NCBI RefSeq assembly: GCF_000718635.1
Contig: NZ_JOBF01000014.1
Coordinates: 186,001-250,000 of the forward strand
Direction: 5' to 3'
Origin: Streptomyces varsoviensis
GTDB lineage: Bacteria > Actinomycetota > Actinomycetes > Streptomycetales > Streptomycetaceae
Length of the DNA stretch: 64,000 nucleotides
In this document: one piece after another, positions 16,524 to 25,194 of the stretch
Position numbering within the stretch: the first letter of the stretch is position 1
Layout: every line of letters starts with the position of its first letter
Translations under genes and position numbers: made by a program
Notes under the pieces: generated by a model
What the model was told of the DNA's origin: nothing
The model's input: only the letters and a program-made list of their open reading frames with translations
Database searches by the model: none

Positions 16524-16670
16524 CGGCGTGGACGAGCCGCACCGCACCCCTGATCCGCTTCCGCCGCCGTGGTCCCCCGCGCCCAGCCGGGCATGTCCGC
16601 GCGCCCGGAGCCCGCCGGGGTGCCCGCGGGCACGATCCGCTATGTCAGAGCCGCCCCGAAGGACACCGCC

Positions 16671-18374
16671 ATGGCTGCCACCACGCCGGAACGCCCCGTC
16701 GCCGCCGCCCCGCCCCGCCGCAAGGCCGGCCGCCACCGCGGCGAGGGCCAGTGGGGCATGGGCCACCACACGCCGCTCAACGCCAACGAACAGTTCAAGA
16801 AGGACGACGACGGTCTCAATGTGCGGACACGTATTGAGACGATCTACTCCAAGGCCGGTTTCGACTCGATCGACCCCAGCGATCTGCGCGGCCGGATGCG
16901 CTGGTGGGGCCTCTACACCCAGCGCAAGCCCGGCATCGACGGCGGCAAGACCGCGGTCCTGGCGCCGGAGGAGCTGGACGACAAGCACTTCATGCTGCGG
17001 GTGCGCGTCGACGGCGGCCGGCTGACGGTCCGGCAGTTGCGGGCGATCGGCGAGGTCTCCGAGGAGTACGCGCGCGGCACCGCCGACATCACCGACCGGC
17101 AGAACATCCAGTTGCACTGGATCCGGATCGAGGACGTGCCCGCGATCTGGGAGAAGCTGGAGGCCGTGGGGCTGTCCACGACGGAGGCGTGCGGGGACTG
17201 CCCGCGCGTGATCATCGGTTCGCCGGTGGCCGGGGTCGCCGCGGACGAGATCATCGACGGCACGCCGGCGGTGGAGGAGATCCACGACCGCTACATCGGC
17301 AGCCCGGAGTTCTCCAACCTGCCGCGCAAGTTCAAGACGGCGGTCTCGGGCTCGCCCGTACAGGACGTGGTGCACGAGATCAACGATGTCGCGTTCGTCG
17401 GGGTCGTGCACCCGGAGCACGGGCCGGGGTTCGACCTGTGGGTGGGCGGCGGGCTGTCCACCAGCCCGCGGCTCGCCGAGCGGCTGGGCGCGTGGGTGCC
17501 GCTGGCGGAGGTCGCGGACGTATGGGCCGGGGTCGTCGGGATCTTCCGGGACTACGGCTACCGGCGGCTGCGCAACCGGGCGCGGCTGAAGTACCTGATG
17601 GCCGACTGGGGCCCGGCCCGCTTCCGGCAGGTGCTGGAGGAGGAGTACCTCGGGCGGAAGCTGGTCGACGGGCCCGCCCCCGACGAGCCGTCCTCCCGCT
17701 GGCGCGACCACGTGGGCGTGCACCGGCAGCGGGACGGCCGTTTCTACGTGGGGTTCGCGCCGCGCGTCGGCCGGGTCGACGGGGCCACCCTGACGAAGGT
17801 CGCCGAGCTGGCGGAGGCGCACGGCTCGGACCGGCTGCGTACCACCGTCGAGCAGAAGATGATCATCCTGGACGTGGCCGAGGACCGGGTCGACTCGCTG
17901 GTCGCGGGCCTGGAGGCGCTGGACTTCCAGGTCGCGCCGTCGCCGTTCCGGCGCGCCACGCTGGCCTGCACGGGCATCGAGTTCTGCAAGCTGGCCATCG
18001 TCGAGACGAAGGCGCGCGGCGCCCGGCTGATCGACGAGCTGGAGCGCCGGATGCCGGACTTCCAGGAGCCCGTGTCCATCAACATCAACGGCTGCCCCAA
18101 CGCCTGCGCCCGTATCCAGACCGCGGACATCGGTCTCAAGGGGCAGCTCGTGCTGGACGAGCACGGCAACCAGGTCGAGGGCTATCAGGTGCACCTCGGC
18201 GGGGCGCTGGGGCTGGAGGCCGGGTTCGGCCGCAAGGTCCGCGGCCTGAAGGTCACCTCGGACGAGCTGCCCGACTACGTGGAGCGCGTGCTGACGCGTT
18301 TCGAGGCGCAGCGCGAGGCGGGCGAGCGGTTCGCGACCTGGGCGGCGCGCGCGTCGGAGGCGGATCTGTCATGA
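16671..18374 (+). CDS. sir: Ferredoxin-dependent sulfite (nitrite/sulfite) reductase
   Basis: 567 residues. It reduces sulfite to sulfide with six electrons from ferredoxin using coupled siroheme and [4Fe-4S] centres. The cluster-binding cysteines are present: ACTGIEFCKLA near residue 437 and INGCPNACAR near residue 475, the C-x5-C and C-x3-C pairs. Two half-domains each hold siroheme-contact segments (TADITDRQNIQLHW; RTTVEQKMIIL). The ATG at 16671 follows GAAGGA and begins MAATTPERPV. The position as first gene after the cysteine leader and before cysH favours sulfite over nitrite. Its stop overlaps the next ATG (ATGA). Confidence 0.92.
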   Translation: MAATTPERPVAAAPPRRKAGRHRGEGQWGMGHHTPLNANEQFKKDDDGLNVRTRIETIYSKAGFDSIDPSDLRGRMRWWGLYTQRKPGIDGGKTAVLAPEELDDKHFMLRVRVDGGRLTVRQLRAIGEVSEEYARGTADITDRQNIQLHWIRIEDVPAIWEKLEAVGLSTTEACGDCPRVIIGSPVAGVAADEIIDGTPAVEEIHDRYIGSPEFSNLPRKFKTAVSGSPVQDVVHEINDVAFVGVVHPEHGPGFDLWVGGGLSTSPRLAERLGAWVPLAEVADVWAGVVGIFRDYGYRRLRNRARLKYLMADWGPARFRQVLEEEYLGRKLVDGPAPDEPSSRWRDHVGVHRQRDGRFYVGFAPRVGRVDGATLTKVAELAEAHGSDRLRTTVEQKMIILDVAEDRVDSLVAGLEALDFQVAPSPFRRATLACTGIEFCKLAIVETKARGARLIDELERRMPDFQEPVSININGCPNACARIQTADIGLKGQLVLDEHGNQVEGYQVHLGGALGLEAGFGRKVRGLKVTSDELPDYVERVLTRFEAQREAGERFATWAARASEADLS

Positions 18375-18562
18375 GCGAGCGCGCCGCACCGTTCCACTGC
18401 CCGTACTGCGGTGAGGAGGACCTGCGCCCGTCCGAGGAGGGGCACGGGGCCTGGGAGTGCCACGCCTGCAACCGCGCCTTCAAGCTCACCTACCGGGGGC
18501 TGCTGGCCAGGGGCTTCGCCCCCGGCGGCCCCGTCGAATCCCCCCAAGGAGGCAGCGCGTGA
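18371..18562 (+). CDS. 63-residue zinc-ribbon protein of the sulfite reductase operon
   Basis: The start overlaps the sulfite reductase stop as ATGA and the stop overlaps the cysH GTG, so it is embedded in the operon with no gaps. Four cysteines in CPYCGEEDL near residue 10 and CHACNRAF near residue 30 form a two-knuckle zinc or iron site. The rest is short and hydrophilic. Its placement suggests an accessory role for sulfite reductase or CysH, for example metal or electron delivery, but this is inference. Confidence 0.8.
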   Translation: MSERAAPFHCPYCGEEDLRPSEEGHGAWECHACNRAFKLTYRGLLARGFAPGGPVESPQGGSA

Positions 18563-19251
18563 CGACCACCGCGGATCTGCCGTACCTCGCCGAGGAGGCG
18601 GGCCGGAGGCTGGAGGACGCCCCGGCGCTCGACATCCTGCGCTGGGCCGCCGACACCTTCGGCCCCCGCTTCTGCGTCACCTCCTCCATGGAGGACGCGG
18701 TCGTCGCCCATCTCGCCTCGCGCGTCCTGCCGGGCGTGCCCGTCGTCTTCCTGGACACCGGCTACCACTTCCCGGAGACGATCGGCACCCGTGACGCGGT
18801 CGCCGCCGTCATGGACGTGGAGGTGATCACGCTGACGCCGCGCCAGTCGGTGGCGGAGCAGGACGCCCGGTACGGGCCGCGGCTGCACGACCGCGACCCG
18901 GACCTGTGCTGCGCGCTGCGCAAGGTGCGGCCGCTGGAGGCGGGGCTCGCCGGGTACGACGCGTGGGCCACCGGGCTGCGCCGCGACGAGTCCCCGACCC
19001 GGGCCGGTACGCCGGTCGTGGGCTGGGACGCCAGGCGGGGCAAGGTCAAGGTCTCGCCGATAGCGCGCTGGACCCAGGATGATGTGGACGCGTACGTGGC
19101 CGAGCACGGCGTGCTCACCAATCCGCTGCTGATGGACGGCTACGCCTCGGTGGGCTGCGCGCCCTGCACCCGGCGGGTACAGGCGGGCGAGGACGCGCGC
19201 GCCGGGCGCTGGGCCGGCCGCGGCAAGACCGAGTGCGGGCTGCACGGCTGA
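18559..19251 (+). CDS. cysH: Phosphoadenylyl/adenylyl-sulfate reductase
   Basis: 230 residues. The enzyme reduces APS or PAPS to sulfite. The paired cysteines CCALRK and GCAPCTR, which bind a [4Fe-4S] cluster, mark the APS-preferring form; ECGLHG at the C-terminus carries the catalytic cysteine. SSMEDAV near residue 40 matches the nucleotide-binding region of the ATP-PPase-like fold. The GTG at 18559 is preceded by AAGGAGG at 18546-18552 and overlaps the previous stop. It is followed by cysC. Confidence 0.93.
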   Translation: MTTTADLPYLAEEAGRRLEDAPALDILRWAADTFGPRFCVTSSMEDAVVAHLASRVLPGVPVVFLDTGYHFPETIGTRDAVAAVMDVEVITLTPRQSVAEQDARYGPRLHDRDPDLCCALRKVRPLEAGLAGYDAWATGLRRDESPTRAGTPVVGWDARRGKVKVSPIARWTQDDVDAYVAEHGVLTNPLLMDGYASVGCAPCTRRVQAGEDARAGRWAGRGKTECGLHG

Positions 19252-19276
19252 CATGACGAGACCTGAGGAGCGAACG

Positions 19277-19822
19277 ATGAGCCTGCGAGGCCAGGGGGCC
19301 ACGATCTGGCTGACCGGGCTGCCGAGCGCCGGCAAGACGACGATCGCGTACGCGCTGGCGGAGCGGCTGCGCGCGGACGGGCACCGGGTGGAGGTGCTCG
19401 ACGGCGACGAGATCCGCGAGTTCCTCTCCGCGGGGCTCGGCTTCTCCCGCGCGGACCGGGACACCAATGTGCGGCGGATCGGCTACGTGGCCGGGCTGCT
19501 CGCCGCGAACGGGGTGAAGGCGCTGGTCCCGGTCATCGCGCCGTACGCGGACTCCCGCGCGGCGGTCCGCGAGCGGCACCAGAAGGCCGGCACCCCGTAT
19601 CTGGAGGTGCACGTCGCCACGCCCGTCGAGGTGTGCTCGGTACGGGACGTCAAGGGGCTTTACGCCAAACAGGCGGCCGGTGAGCTGACGGGGCTCACGG
19701 GGGTAGACGATCCCTATGAGGCACCGGCCGCTCCGGATCTGCGGATCGCGGCCCATGAGCAGGGTGTCCACGAGTCCGCGGCGGCGCTGCTGGCGCTGCT
19801 CAGTGAGAGGGGCCTGGCATGA
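19277..19822 (+). CDS. cysC: Adenylyl-sulfate kinase
   Basis: 181 residues, normal for free-standing CysC. It phosphorylates APS to PAPS. The P-loop GLPSAGKTT lies near residue 14, the family motif DGDEIREFLSAGLGFS follows, and DVKGLYAKQAAG is the substrate lid. The ATG at 19277 has GAGGAG seven bases upstream; an earlier ATG at 19253 would add eight residues. The stop overlaps the cysD start as ATGA. With an APS-type CysH next door, the PAPS made here may serve sulfotransferases rather than assimilation. Confidence 0.93.
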   Translation: MSLRGQGATIWLTGLPSAGKTTIAYALAERLRADGHRVEVLDGDEIREFLSAGLGFSRADRDTNVRRIGYVAGLLAANGVKALVPVIAPYADSRAAVRERHQKAGTPYLEVHVATPVEVCSVRDVKGLYAKQAAGELTGLTGVDDPYEAPAAPDLRIAAHEQGVHESAAALLALLSERGLA

Positions 19823-20754
19823 CGACGGTGGCAGCCATAGCCGAGAACACCGAGAACCCGTACGCCCTGTCGCACCTGGACGCGCTGGAGTCCGAGGCGG
19901 TGCACATCTTCCGCGAGGTGGCGGGCGAGTTCGAACGGCCGGTGATCCTCTTCTCCGGCGGCAAGGACTCGATCCTGATGCTGCACCTGGCGCTGAAGGC
20001 GTTCGCGCCCGCGCCGGTGCCGTTCGCCCTGCTGCACGTGGACACCGGGCACAACTTCCCCGAGGTCATCGACTACCGCGACCGCGTCGTCGCGGAGCAC
20101 GGGCTGCGGCTGCACGTCGCCTCCGTCCAGGAGTTCATCGACGACGGGCGGCTGCGCGAGCGCCCCGACGGCACCCGCAACCCGCTGCAGACGGTGCCGC
20201 TGCTCGACGCCATCGAGAAGGGCCGCTTCGACGCGGTGTTCGGCGGCGGCCGGCGCGACGAGGAGAAGGCCCGCGCCAAGGAGCGGGTGTTCTCGCTGCG
20301 CGACGAGTTCGGCGGCTGGGACCCGCGCCGCCAGCGCCCGGAGCTGTGGCAGCTCTACAACGGCCGGCACTCCCCCGGCGAGCACGTCCGCGTCTTCCCG
20401 CTGTCCAACTGGACGGAGCTGGACGTGTGGCAGTACATCGGCCGGGAGTCCGTCGCGCTGCCCGCCATCTACTACGCGCACGAGCGGGAGGTCTTCGCCC
20501 GCGACGGCATGTGGCTGGCCCCCGGCGAGTGGGGCGGGCCCAAGGACGGCGAGCGCGTCGAGCGGCGCACGGTCCGCTACCGCACGGTCGGCGACATGTC
20601 CTGCACCGGCGCCGTGGACTCGGACGCCGCCACGATCGAGGCGGTCATCGCGGAGATCGCCGCGTCCCGGCTCACCGAGCGGGGCGCCACCCGGGCCGAC
20701 GACAAGCTGTCCGAGGCCGCCATGGAGGACCGCAAGCGCGAGGGGTATTTCTAG
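19819..20754 (+). CDS. cysD: Sulfate adenylyltransferase subunit 2
   Basis: 311 residues, the usual length. It is the catalytic ATP sulfurylase subunit forming APS from sulfate and ATP, driven by the CysN GTPase. The PP-loop SGGKDSILMLHLALKAF lies near residue 46, followed by VDTGHNFPEVIDYRD and the segment GGGRRDEEKARAKER. The C-terminus ends DRKREGYF, the typical CysD ending. It is coupled to cysC by ATGA and followed two bases later by cysN. Confidence 0.96.
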   Translation: MTTVAAIAENTENPYALSHLDALESEAVHIFREVAGEFERPVILFSGGKDSILMLHLALKAFAPAPVPFALLHVDTGHNFPEVIDYRDRVVAEHGLRLHVASVQEFIDDGRLRERPDGTRNPLQTVPLLDAIEKGRFDAVFGGGRRDEEKARAKERVFSLRDEFGGWDPRRQRPELWQLYNGRHSPGEHVRVFPLSNWTELDVWQYIGRESVALPAIYYAHEREVFARDGMWLAPGEWGGPKDGERVERRTVRYRTVGDMSCTGAVDSDAATIEAVIAEIAASRLTERGATRADDKLSEAAMEDRKREGYF

Positions 20755-20756
20755 CC

Positions 20757-22118
20757 ATGACCACGACCTTCGGCACCTCCCTCGACCCCCTCGGTACGGG
20801 CGCGACGTCGCTGCTGCGGTTCGCGACGGCCGGTTCGGTGGACGACGGCAAGTCGACCCTGGTGGGGCGGCTGCTGCACGACTCCAAGTCGGTGCTCAGC
20901 GATCAGCTCGAAGCCGTCGAGCACGCCTCCCGCAGCCGCGGCCAGCAGGCGCCGGACCTGGCGCTGCTCACGGACGGGCTGCGCGCCGAGCGCGAGCAGG
21001 GCATCACCATCGATGTCGCGTACCGCTACTTCGCCACGCCCCGGCGGCGGTTCATCCTCGCCGACACCCCGGGGCATGTGCAGTACACCCGCAACATGGT
21101 CACCGGCGCGTCCACCGCCGAGCTGGCCGTGGTGCTGGTCGACGCCCGCAACGGCGTGGTCGAGCAGACCCGCCGGCACGCGGCGGTGGCCGCCCTGCTG
21201 CGGGTGCCGCACGTGGTCCTCGCCGTGAACAAGATGGACCTCGTGGCGTACGCGGAGCCGGTGTTCGCGGCGATCGCCGAGGAGTTCACGTCGTACGCGG
21301 CGTCGCTCGGCGTCCCGGAGATCACCACGATCCCGATCTCCGCGCTCGCCGGGGACAACGTGGTCACCCCGTCCGCGAACATGGACTGGTACGGCGGCCC
21401 GACCGTGCTGGAGCACCTGGAGACGGTGGCCGTGGTCGCCGACCCGTCCCGGGACGCCGCGCGCTTCCCCGTGCAGGTCGTGATCCGCCCGCAGACCGCC
21501 GAGCACCCCGACTACCGGGGCTACGCCGGGCAGATATCGTCCGGCGTGCTGCGCGTCGGGGACGCCGTGACGGTCCTGCCGTCGGGGCGTACGTCCACCA
21601 TCACCGGCATCGACGCGCTGGGCCGGGGCGTGGACGTGGCCTGGGCGCCGCAGTCGGTGACCCTGCGCCTCGCCGACGACCTCGACGTCTCGCGCGGCGA
21701 CCTCATCGCGCCGAGCGCGGGCGCGCCCGCCGTGACGCGGGACATCGAGGCGACGGTCTGCCATGTCGCGGACCGGCCGCTGGCGACGGGCGACCGGGTG
21801 CTGCTCAAGCACACCACCCGTACGGTCAAGGCGCTCGTCAAGGACATCCCCTCGCGGCTGACGCTCGACGACCTCTCCCAGCACCCCTCCCCCGGCTCGC
21901 TGGCCGCCAACGACATCGGCCGGGTCGTCCTGCGCACCGCCGAGCCGCTGGCGCTCGACGCGTACGCCGACTCCCGGCGCACGGGCTCCTTCCTCCTGAT
22001 CGACCCCGCCGACGGCACGACGCTGACCGCGGGAATGGCGGGCGCGGCGTTCGCGGACGGCGGCCCCGCTGCGGACTCCGCCGCTGCGAACGCCGCCGAC
22101 GCGGGCTGGGACTTCTGA
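20757..22118 (+). CDS. cysN: Sulfate adenylyltransferase subunit 1 (GTPase)
   Basis: 453 residues. The G domain has GSVDDGKSTLVGRLL (P-loop, near residue 26), DTPGHVQYTRNM (G3) and NKMD (G4), as in elongation-factor-like GTPases. Two beta-barrel domains follow. It lacks a fused CysC domain, consistent with the separate cysC upstream. It couples GTP hydrolysis to APS formation by CysD. The C-terminus is an alanine-rich tail (AADSAAANAADAGWDF). Confidence 0.95.
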   Translation: MTTTFGTSLDPLGTGATSLLRFATAGSVDDGKSTLVGRLLHDSKSVLSDQLEAVEHASRSRGQQAPDLALLTDGLRAEREQGITIDVAYRYFATPRRRFILADTPGHVQYTRNMVTGASTAELAVVLVDARNGVVEQTRRHAAVAALLRVPHVVLAVNKMDLVAYAEPVFAAIAEEFTSYAASLGVPEITTIPISALAGDNVVTPSANMDWYGGPTVLEHLETVAVVADPSRDAARFPVQVVIRPQTAEHPDYRGYAGQISSGVLRVGDAVTVLPSGRTSTITGIDALGRGVDVAWAPQSVTLRLADDLDVSRGDLIAPSAGAPAVTRDIEATVCHVADRPLATGDRVLLKHTTRTVKALVKDIPSRLTLDDLSQHPSPGSLAANDIGRVVLRTAEPLALDAYADSRRTGSFLLIDPADGTTLTAGMAGAAFADGGPAADSAAANAADAGWDF

Positions 22119-22222
22119 TGGCGGCGCGGGACTTCTTCTCGACCTTCGACAAGGAGGGCGGCCGCGTCGGCAGCGGCTCCCTCGGCAGCGGCCAGGGCGG
22201 GGTCGGGCGATGTGCGCGCTGA
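22118..22222 (+). CDS. Possible 34-residue ORF overlapping the cysN stop
   Basis: The ATG shares its first base with the cysN stop (TGATG), a coupling-type junction. The product begins MAARDFFSTFDKEGG and then becomes Gly/Ser-rich (VGSGSLGSGQGG). I know no family for it. The coupling makes translation likely, but it may be only an accidental reinitiation product. Confidence 0.25.
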   Translation: MAARDFFSTFDKEGGRVGSGSLGSGQGGVGRCAR

Positions 22223-22325
22223 CGACGCACTTCTCCCGCGTGTCTCCCGGTCCCGAAGCCCCGCCGAACCGCCGGGCGTGCCCCAGGGCGCGCTGTTCCC
22301 GGCCCTGTGAGAGGAACCCCTCCCC

Positions 22326-23432
22326 ATGCCCGCGCCGCCCCCCTCCCGCCGCCGCTTCCTCGCGGCCGCCGCCCTTCCGCTGCTGATCGGCGCCCTCGGG
22401 GCCTGCGGATACGGCTCCCAGCGGCAGGAGTCCACCGGCAAGGTCCGCGCGGCGGGCGAGAAGACCGACGGCCTCGACAGGGTGAAGATCGGCTACTTCC
22501 CGAACCTCACGCACGCGACGGCCCTGGTCGGCGACCACGAGGGGATCATCCAGCGGGAACTGGGCGGCACGAAGGTCGAGTCGACGACGTTCAACGCGGG
22601 CCCCTCCGAGATCGAGGCGCTCAACGCGGGCTCCATCGACATCGGCTGGATCGGCCCGTCCCCGGCGATCAACGGCTACGTCAAGACGCACGGCACGGGG
22701 CTGCGGATCATCTCCGGCTCCGCGTCCGGCGGCGTGAAGCTGGTGGTGAACCCCGAGAAGATCACCTCCCTGGACGACGTCAAGGGCAAGAAGATCGCCA
22801 CGCCGCAGAAGGGCAACACCCAGGACGTGGCGTTCCTCAACTGGATCGCCCAGCGCGGCTGGAAGGTCGACCCGCGCAGCGGCAAGGGCGACGTGTCGGT
22901 GGTCCGTACGGACAACAAGGTGACTCCGGACGCCTTCAAGTCCGGTTCCGTGGACGGCGCGTGGGTGCCCGAGCCGACCGCGTCGCGGCTGGTGGCCGAC
23001 GGCGGCAAGGTGCTGCTGGACGAGTCCGCGCTGTGGCCGGACCGCAAGTTCGTGATCACCAATGTGATCGTGTCGCAGAAGTTCCTGGCCCGGCACCCGG
23101 ACGCCGTCGAGGCCGTGCTGCGCGGCTCGGTGAAGACCAACGCCTGGATCAGGGCGAACCCCGCCAAGGCCCGGGCCTCGGCCAACGCGGCGCTGGGGGT
23201 CCTGGCGGGCAAGGGACTGCCGCCCGAGATCCTCGACCCGGCGTGGCAGAGCATCCGCGTCACCGACGACCCGCTGGCCTCGACCCTGGACGCCGAGGCG
23301 CGGCACGCCGTCAAGGCCGGGCTGCTCTCCGAGCCCGATCTGCGCGGCATCTACGATCTGCGGCTCCTCAACAAGGTGCTGCGGGCCGAGAACCGGCCGG
23401 CGGTCGACGCCGCGGGGCTCGGCGAGCGGTGA
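22326..23432 (+). CDS. ssuA: Aliphatic sulfonate ABC transporter substrate-binding lipoprotein
   Basis: 368 residues. The N-terminus has both a twin-arginine-like RRRFLAAAALP segment and a lipobox (IGALGAC), so the protein is a membrane-anchored lipoprotein. The body is a NMT1/SsuA-like periplasmic-binding fold: KIGYFPNLTHATAL near residue 54, GSIDIGWIGPSPAINGY, and GAWVPEPTASRLVADGGK. It feeds the SsuB/SsuC-type components encoded next. Sulfonate, sulfate or taurine is the inferred substrate; the gene context supports sulfur. Confidence 0.9.
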   Translation: MPAPPPSRRRFLAAAALPLLIGALGACGYGSQRQESTGKVRAAGEKTDGLDRVKIGYFPNLTHATALVGDHEGIIQRELGGTKVESTTFNAGPSEIEALNAGSIDIGWIGPSPAINGYVKTHGTGLRIISGSASGGVKLVVNPEKITSLDDVKGKKIATPQKGNTQDVAFLNWIAQRGWKVDPRSGKGDVSVVRTDNKVTPDAFKSGSVDGAWVPEPTASRLVADGGKVLLDESALWPDRKFVITNVIVSQKFLARHPDAVEAVLRGSVKTNAWIRANPAKARASANAALGVLAGKGLPPEILDPAWQSIRVTDDPLASTLDAEARHAVKAGLLSEPDLRGIYDLRLLNKVLRAENRPAVDAAGLGER

Positions 23433-23483
23433 CGCCCCGCTCCCCCTCCGTACCGCCCACCAGTTGACAGGAGGTGACCGGCG

Positions 23484-24290
23484 ATGGCACCGGCACTGAC
23501 CACCGAGAAGCCCCTGAGGGACGACCACGACGGCGCGACCGCCCCGGCCGCCGTACGGATCTCCCGCGTCCACAAGACCTTCGGCCGCCCCGGCACGGCC
23601 CAGCCCGTCCTCGACGACATCACCCTCGACGTCCGGCCGGGCGAGTTCGTGTGCCTCCTGGGCGCCTCCGGCTGCGGCAAGTCGACGCTGCTGAACCTGG
23701 TGGCGGGGCTGGACGCGCCGACGTCCGGCACCATCGAGGTGCCCGGCGGCCGGCCCGCGCTGATGTTCCAGGAGCACGCACTGTTCCCGTGGCTCACCGC
23801 GGGCCGCAACATCGAACTCGCCCTGCGGATGCGCGGGGTGCCGCGGGCCGGGCGGCGCGCGGAGGCGGAACGGCTGCTGGATCTCGTACGGCTCGGCGGC
23901 GCGTACGGCAAGCGGGTGCACGAGCTGTCGGGCGGGATGCGGCAGCGCGTCGCGCTGGCCCGCGCGCTCGCGCAGGACTCCAAGGTGCTGCTGATGGACG
24001 AGCCGTTCGCGGCGCTGGACGCGATCACCCGCGATGTGCTGCACGGCGAGCTGACGCGGGTGTGGGAGGGGACGGAGCTGTCGGTCCTCTTCGTCACGCA
24101 CAACGTCCGCGAGGCCGTGCGGCTCGGCGAGCGCGTGGTGCTGCTGTCCTCGCGACCGGGCCGGGTCGCGCGCGAGTGGGCGGTGGACATACCGCAGCCG
24201 CGCCGCATCGAGGACGCCGCCGTGGCGGACCTGTCCGTCGAGATCACCGAAGAACTGCGTGGGGAGATCCGCCGTCATGGCCGGCACTGA
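23484..24290 (+). CDS. ssuB: Sulfonate-type ABC transporter ATP-binding protein
   Basis: 268 residues. It has Walker A GASGCGKSTLLNLVAGL near residue 63, Q-loop QEHALFPWL, signature LSGGMRQRVALARAL and Walker B LLMDEPFAALDA, then the switch histidine FVTHNVREAV. The first 25 residues are poorly conserved. A GTGACCGGCG stretch with AGGAGG gives the ribosome-binding site. The 3' end overlaps ssuC by 14 bases. Confidence 0.93.
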   Translation: MAPALTTEKPLRDDHDGATAPAAVRISRVHKTFGRPGTAQPVLDDITLDVRPGEFVCLLGASGCGKSTLLNLVAGLDAPTSGTIEVPGGRPALMFQEHALFPWLTAGRNIELALRMRGVPRAGRRAEAERLLDLVRLGGAYGKRVHELSGGMRQRVALARALAQDSKVLLMDEPFAALDAITRDVLHGELTRVWEGTELSVLFVTHNVREAVRLGERVVLLSSRPGRVAREWAVDIPQPRRIEDAAVADLSVEITEELRGEIRRHGRH

Positions 24291-25194
24291 GACGACCACC
24301 GCCGCCGCCGGGGAGAGGGGCGGGCCGGACGGCCGGGGCGACCTGGCGAGCGTCGAGGCCGGGCTGGACGCCCTCGACGCCGTGCAGGTCAAGCGGGTGC
24401 CGATCACGCACACCCTGCTCCACAAGGTGCTGCCGCCCGTCGTCGCCGTGCTGCTCGTCCTCGCGGTGTGGAAACTCCTCGTCCTCGCGGAGGTCACCGA
24501 CGACTACAAGCTGCCCGACCCGTCGGCCGTCTGGCGGAGCCTGCGCGGCCTGTGGCTCCAGGGCACGCTCGGCGGCATCGTCTGGACGAGCGTCTCGCGC
24601 GGGCTGCTGGGGTTCCTCGCCGCGCTCGCCCTCGGCACGCCGCTGGGGCTGCTGGTGGCGCGCGTGAAGGTGGTGCGCTCCGCGCTCGGCCCGATCCTCT
24701 CCGGCCTCCAGTCGCTGCCGTCGGTGGCGTGGGTGCCGGCCGCCGTGATCTGGCTGGGCATCACCGATGCCGCGATGTACGCGGTGATCCTGCTGGGCGC
24801 GGTGCCCTCGATAGCCAACGGCCTGGTCTCCGGCATCGACCAGGTGCCGCCGCTGTATCTGCGCGCGGGCCGCACCATCGGCGCGACCGGGGTGCGCGGG
24901 GCGTGGCACGTGCTGCTGCCGGCCGCGCTGCCGGGCTATATCTCGGGGCTCAAGCAGGGCTGGGCGTTCTCCTGGCGGTCCCTGATGGCCGCCGAACTCA
25001 TCGCCTCCTCGCCCGATCTCGGGCTGGGGCTGGGCCAGTACCTGGAGAACGCCCGTACCGACTCGGACATGCCGGGCGTGCTGCTCGGCATCGCGCTCAT
25101 CCTCGTCGTCGGCATCGCCATCGACCTGATCATCTTCAGCCCGCTGGAGCGCCGGGTGCTGCGCAACCGCGGCCTGCTGGCGGGCGCCCGCTGA
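24277..25194 (+). CDS. ssuC: Sulfonate-type ABC transporter permease
   Basis: 305 residues with about six membrane helices after a 45-residue hydrophilic N-terminus. The EAA loop is visible as GATGVRGAWHVLLPAALPGYISGL near residue 200, the contact site for the ATPase. LQSLPSVAWVPAAVIWLGI is typical of SsuC/TauC. Start 24277 overlaps ssuB; an in-frame GTG six codons upstream is possible. Its stop overlaps the next ATG (TGATG). Confidence 0.92.
   Translation: MAGTETTTAAAGERGGPDGRGDLASVEAGLDALDAVQVKRVPITHTLLHKVLPPVVAVLLVLAVWKLLVLAEVTDDYKLPDPSAVWRSLRGLWLQGTLGGIVWTSVSRGLLGFLAALALGTPLGLLVARVKVVRSALGPILSGLQSLPSVAWVPAAVIWLGITDAAMYAVILLGAVPSIANGLVSGIDQVPPLYLRAGRTIGATGVRGAWHVLLPAALPGYISGLKQGWAFSWRSLMAAELIASSPDLGLGLGQYLENARTDSDMPGVLLGIALILVVGIAIDLIIFSPLERRVLRNRGLLAGAR

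Noticed and set aside
22210..22383. A 57-codon ORF starting MCALTTHFSRVS with several cysteines as a second cysteine leader
   Set aside because: It overlaps the ssuA start and lacks the HVDxGRxxSAxC pattern; its cysteines arise from a proline/arginine-rich frame.
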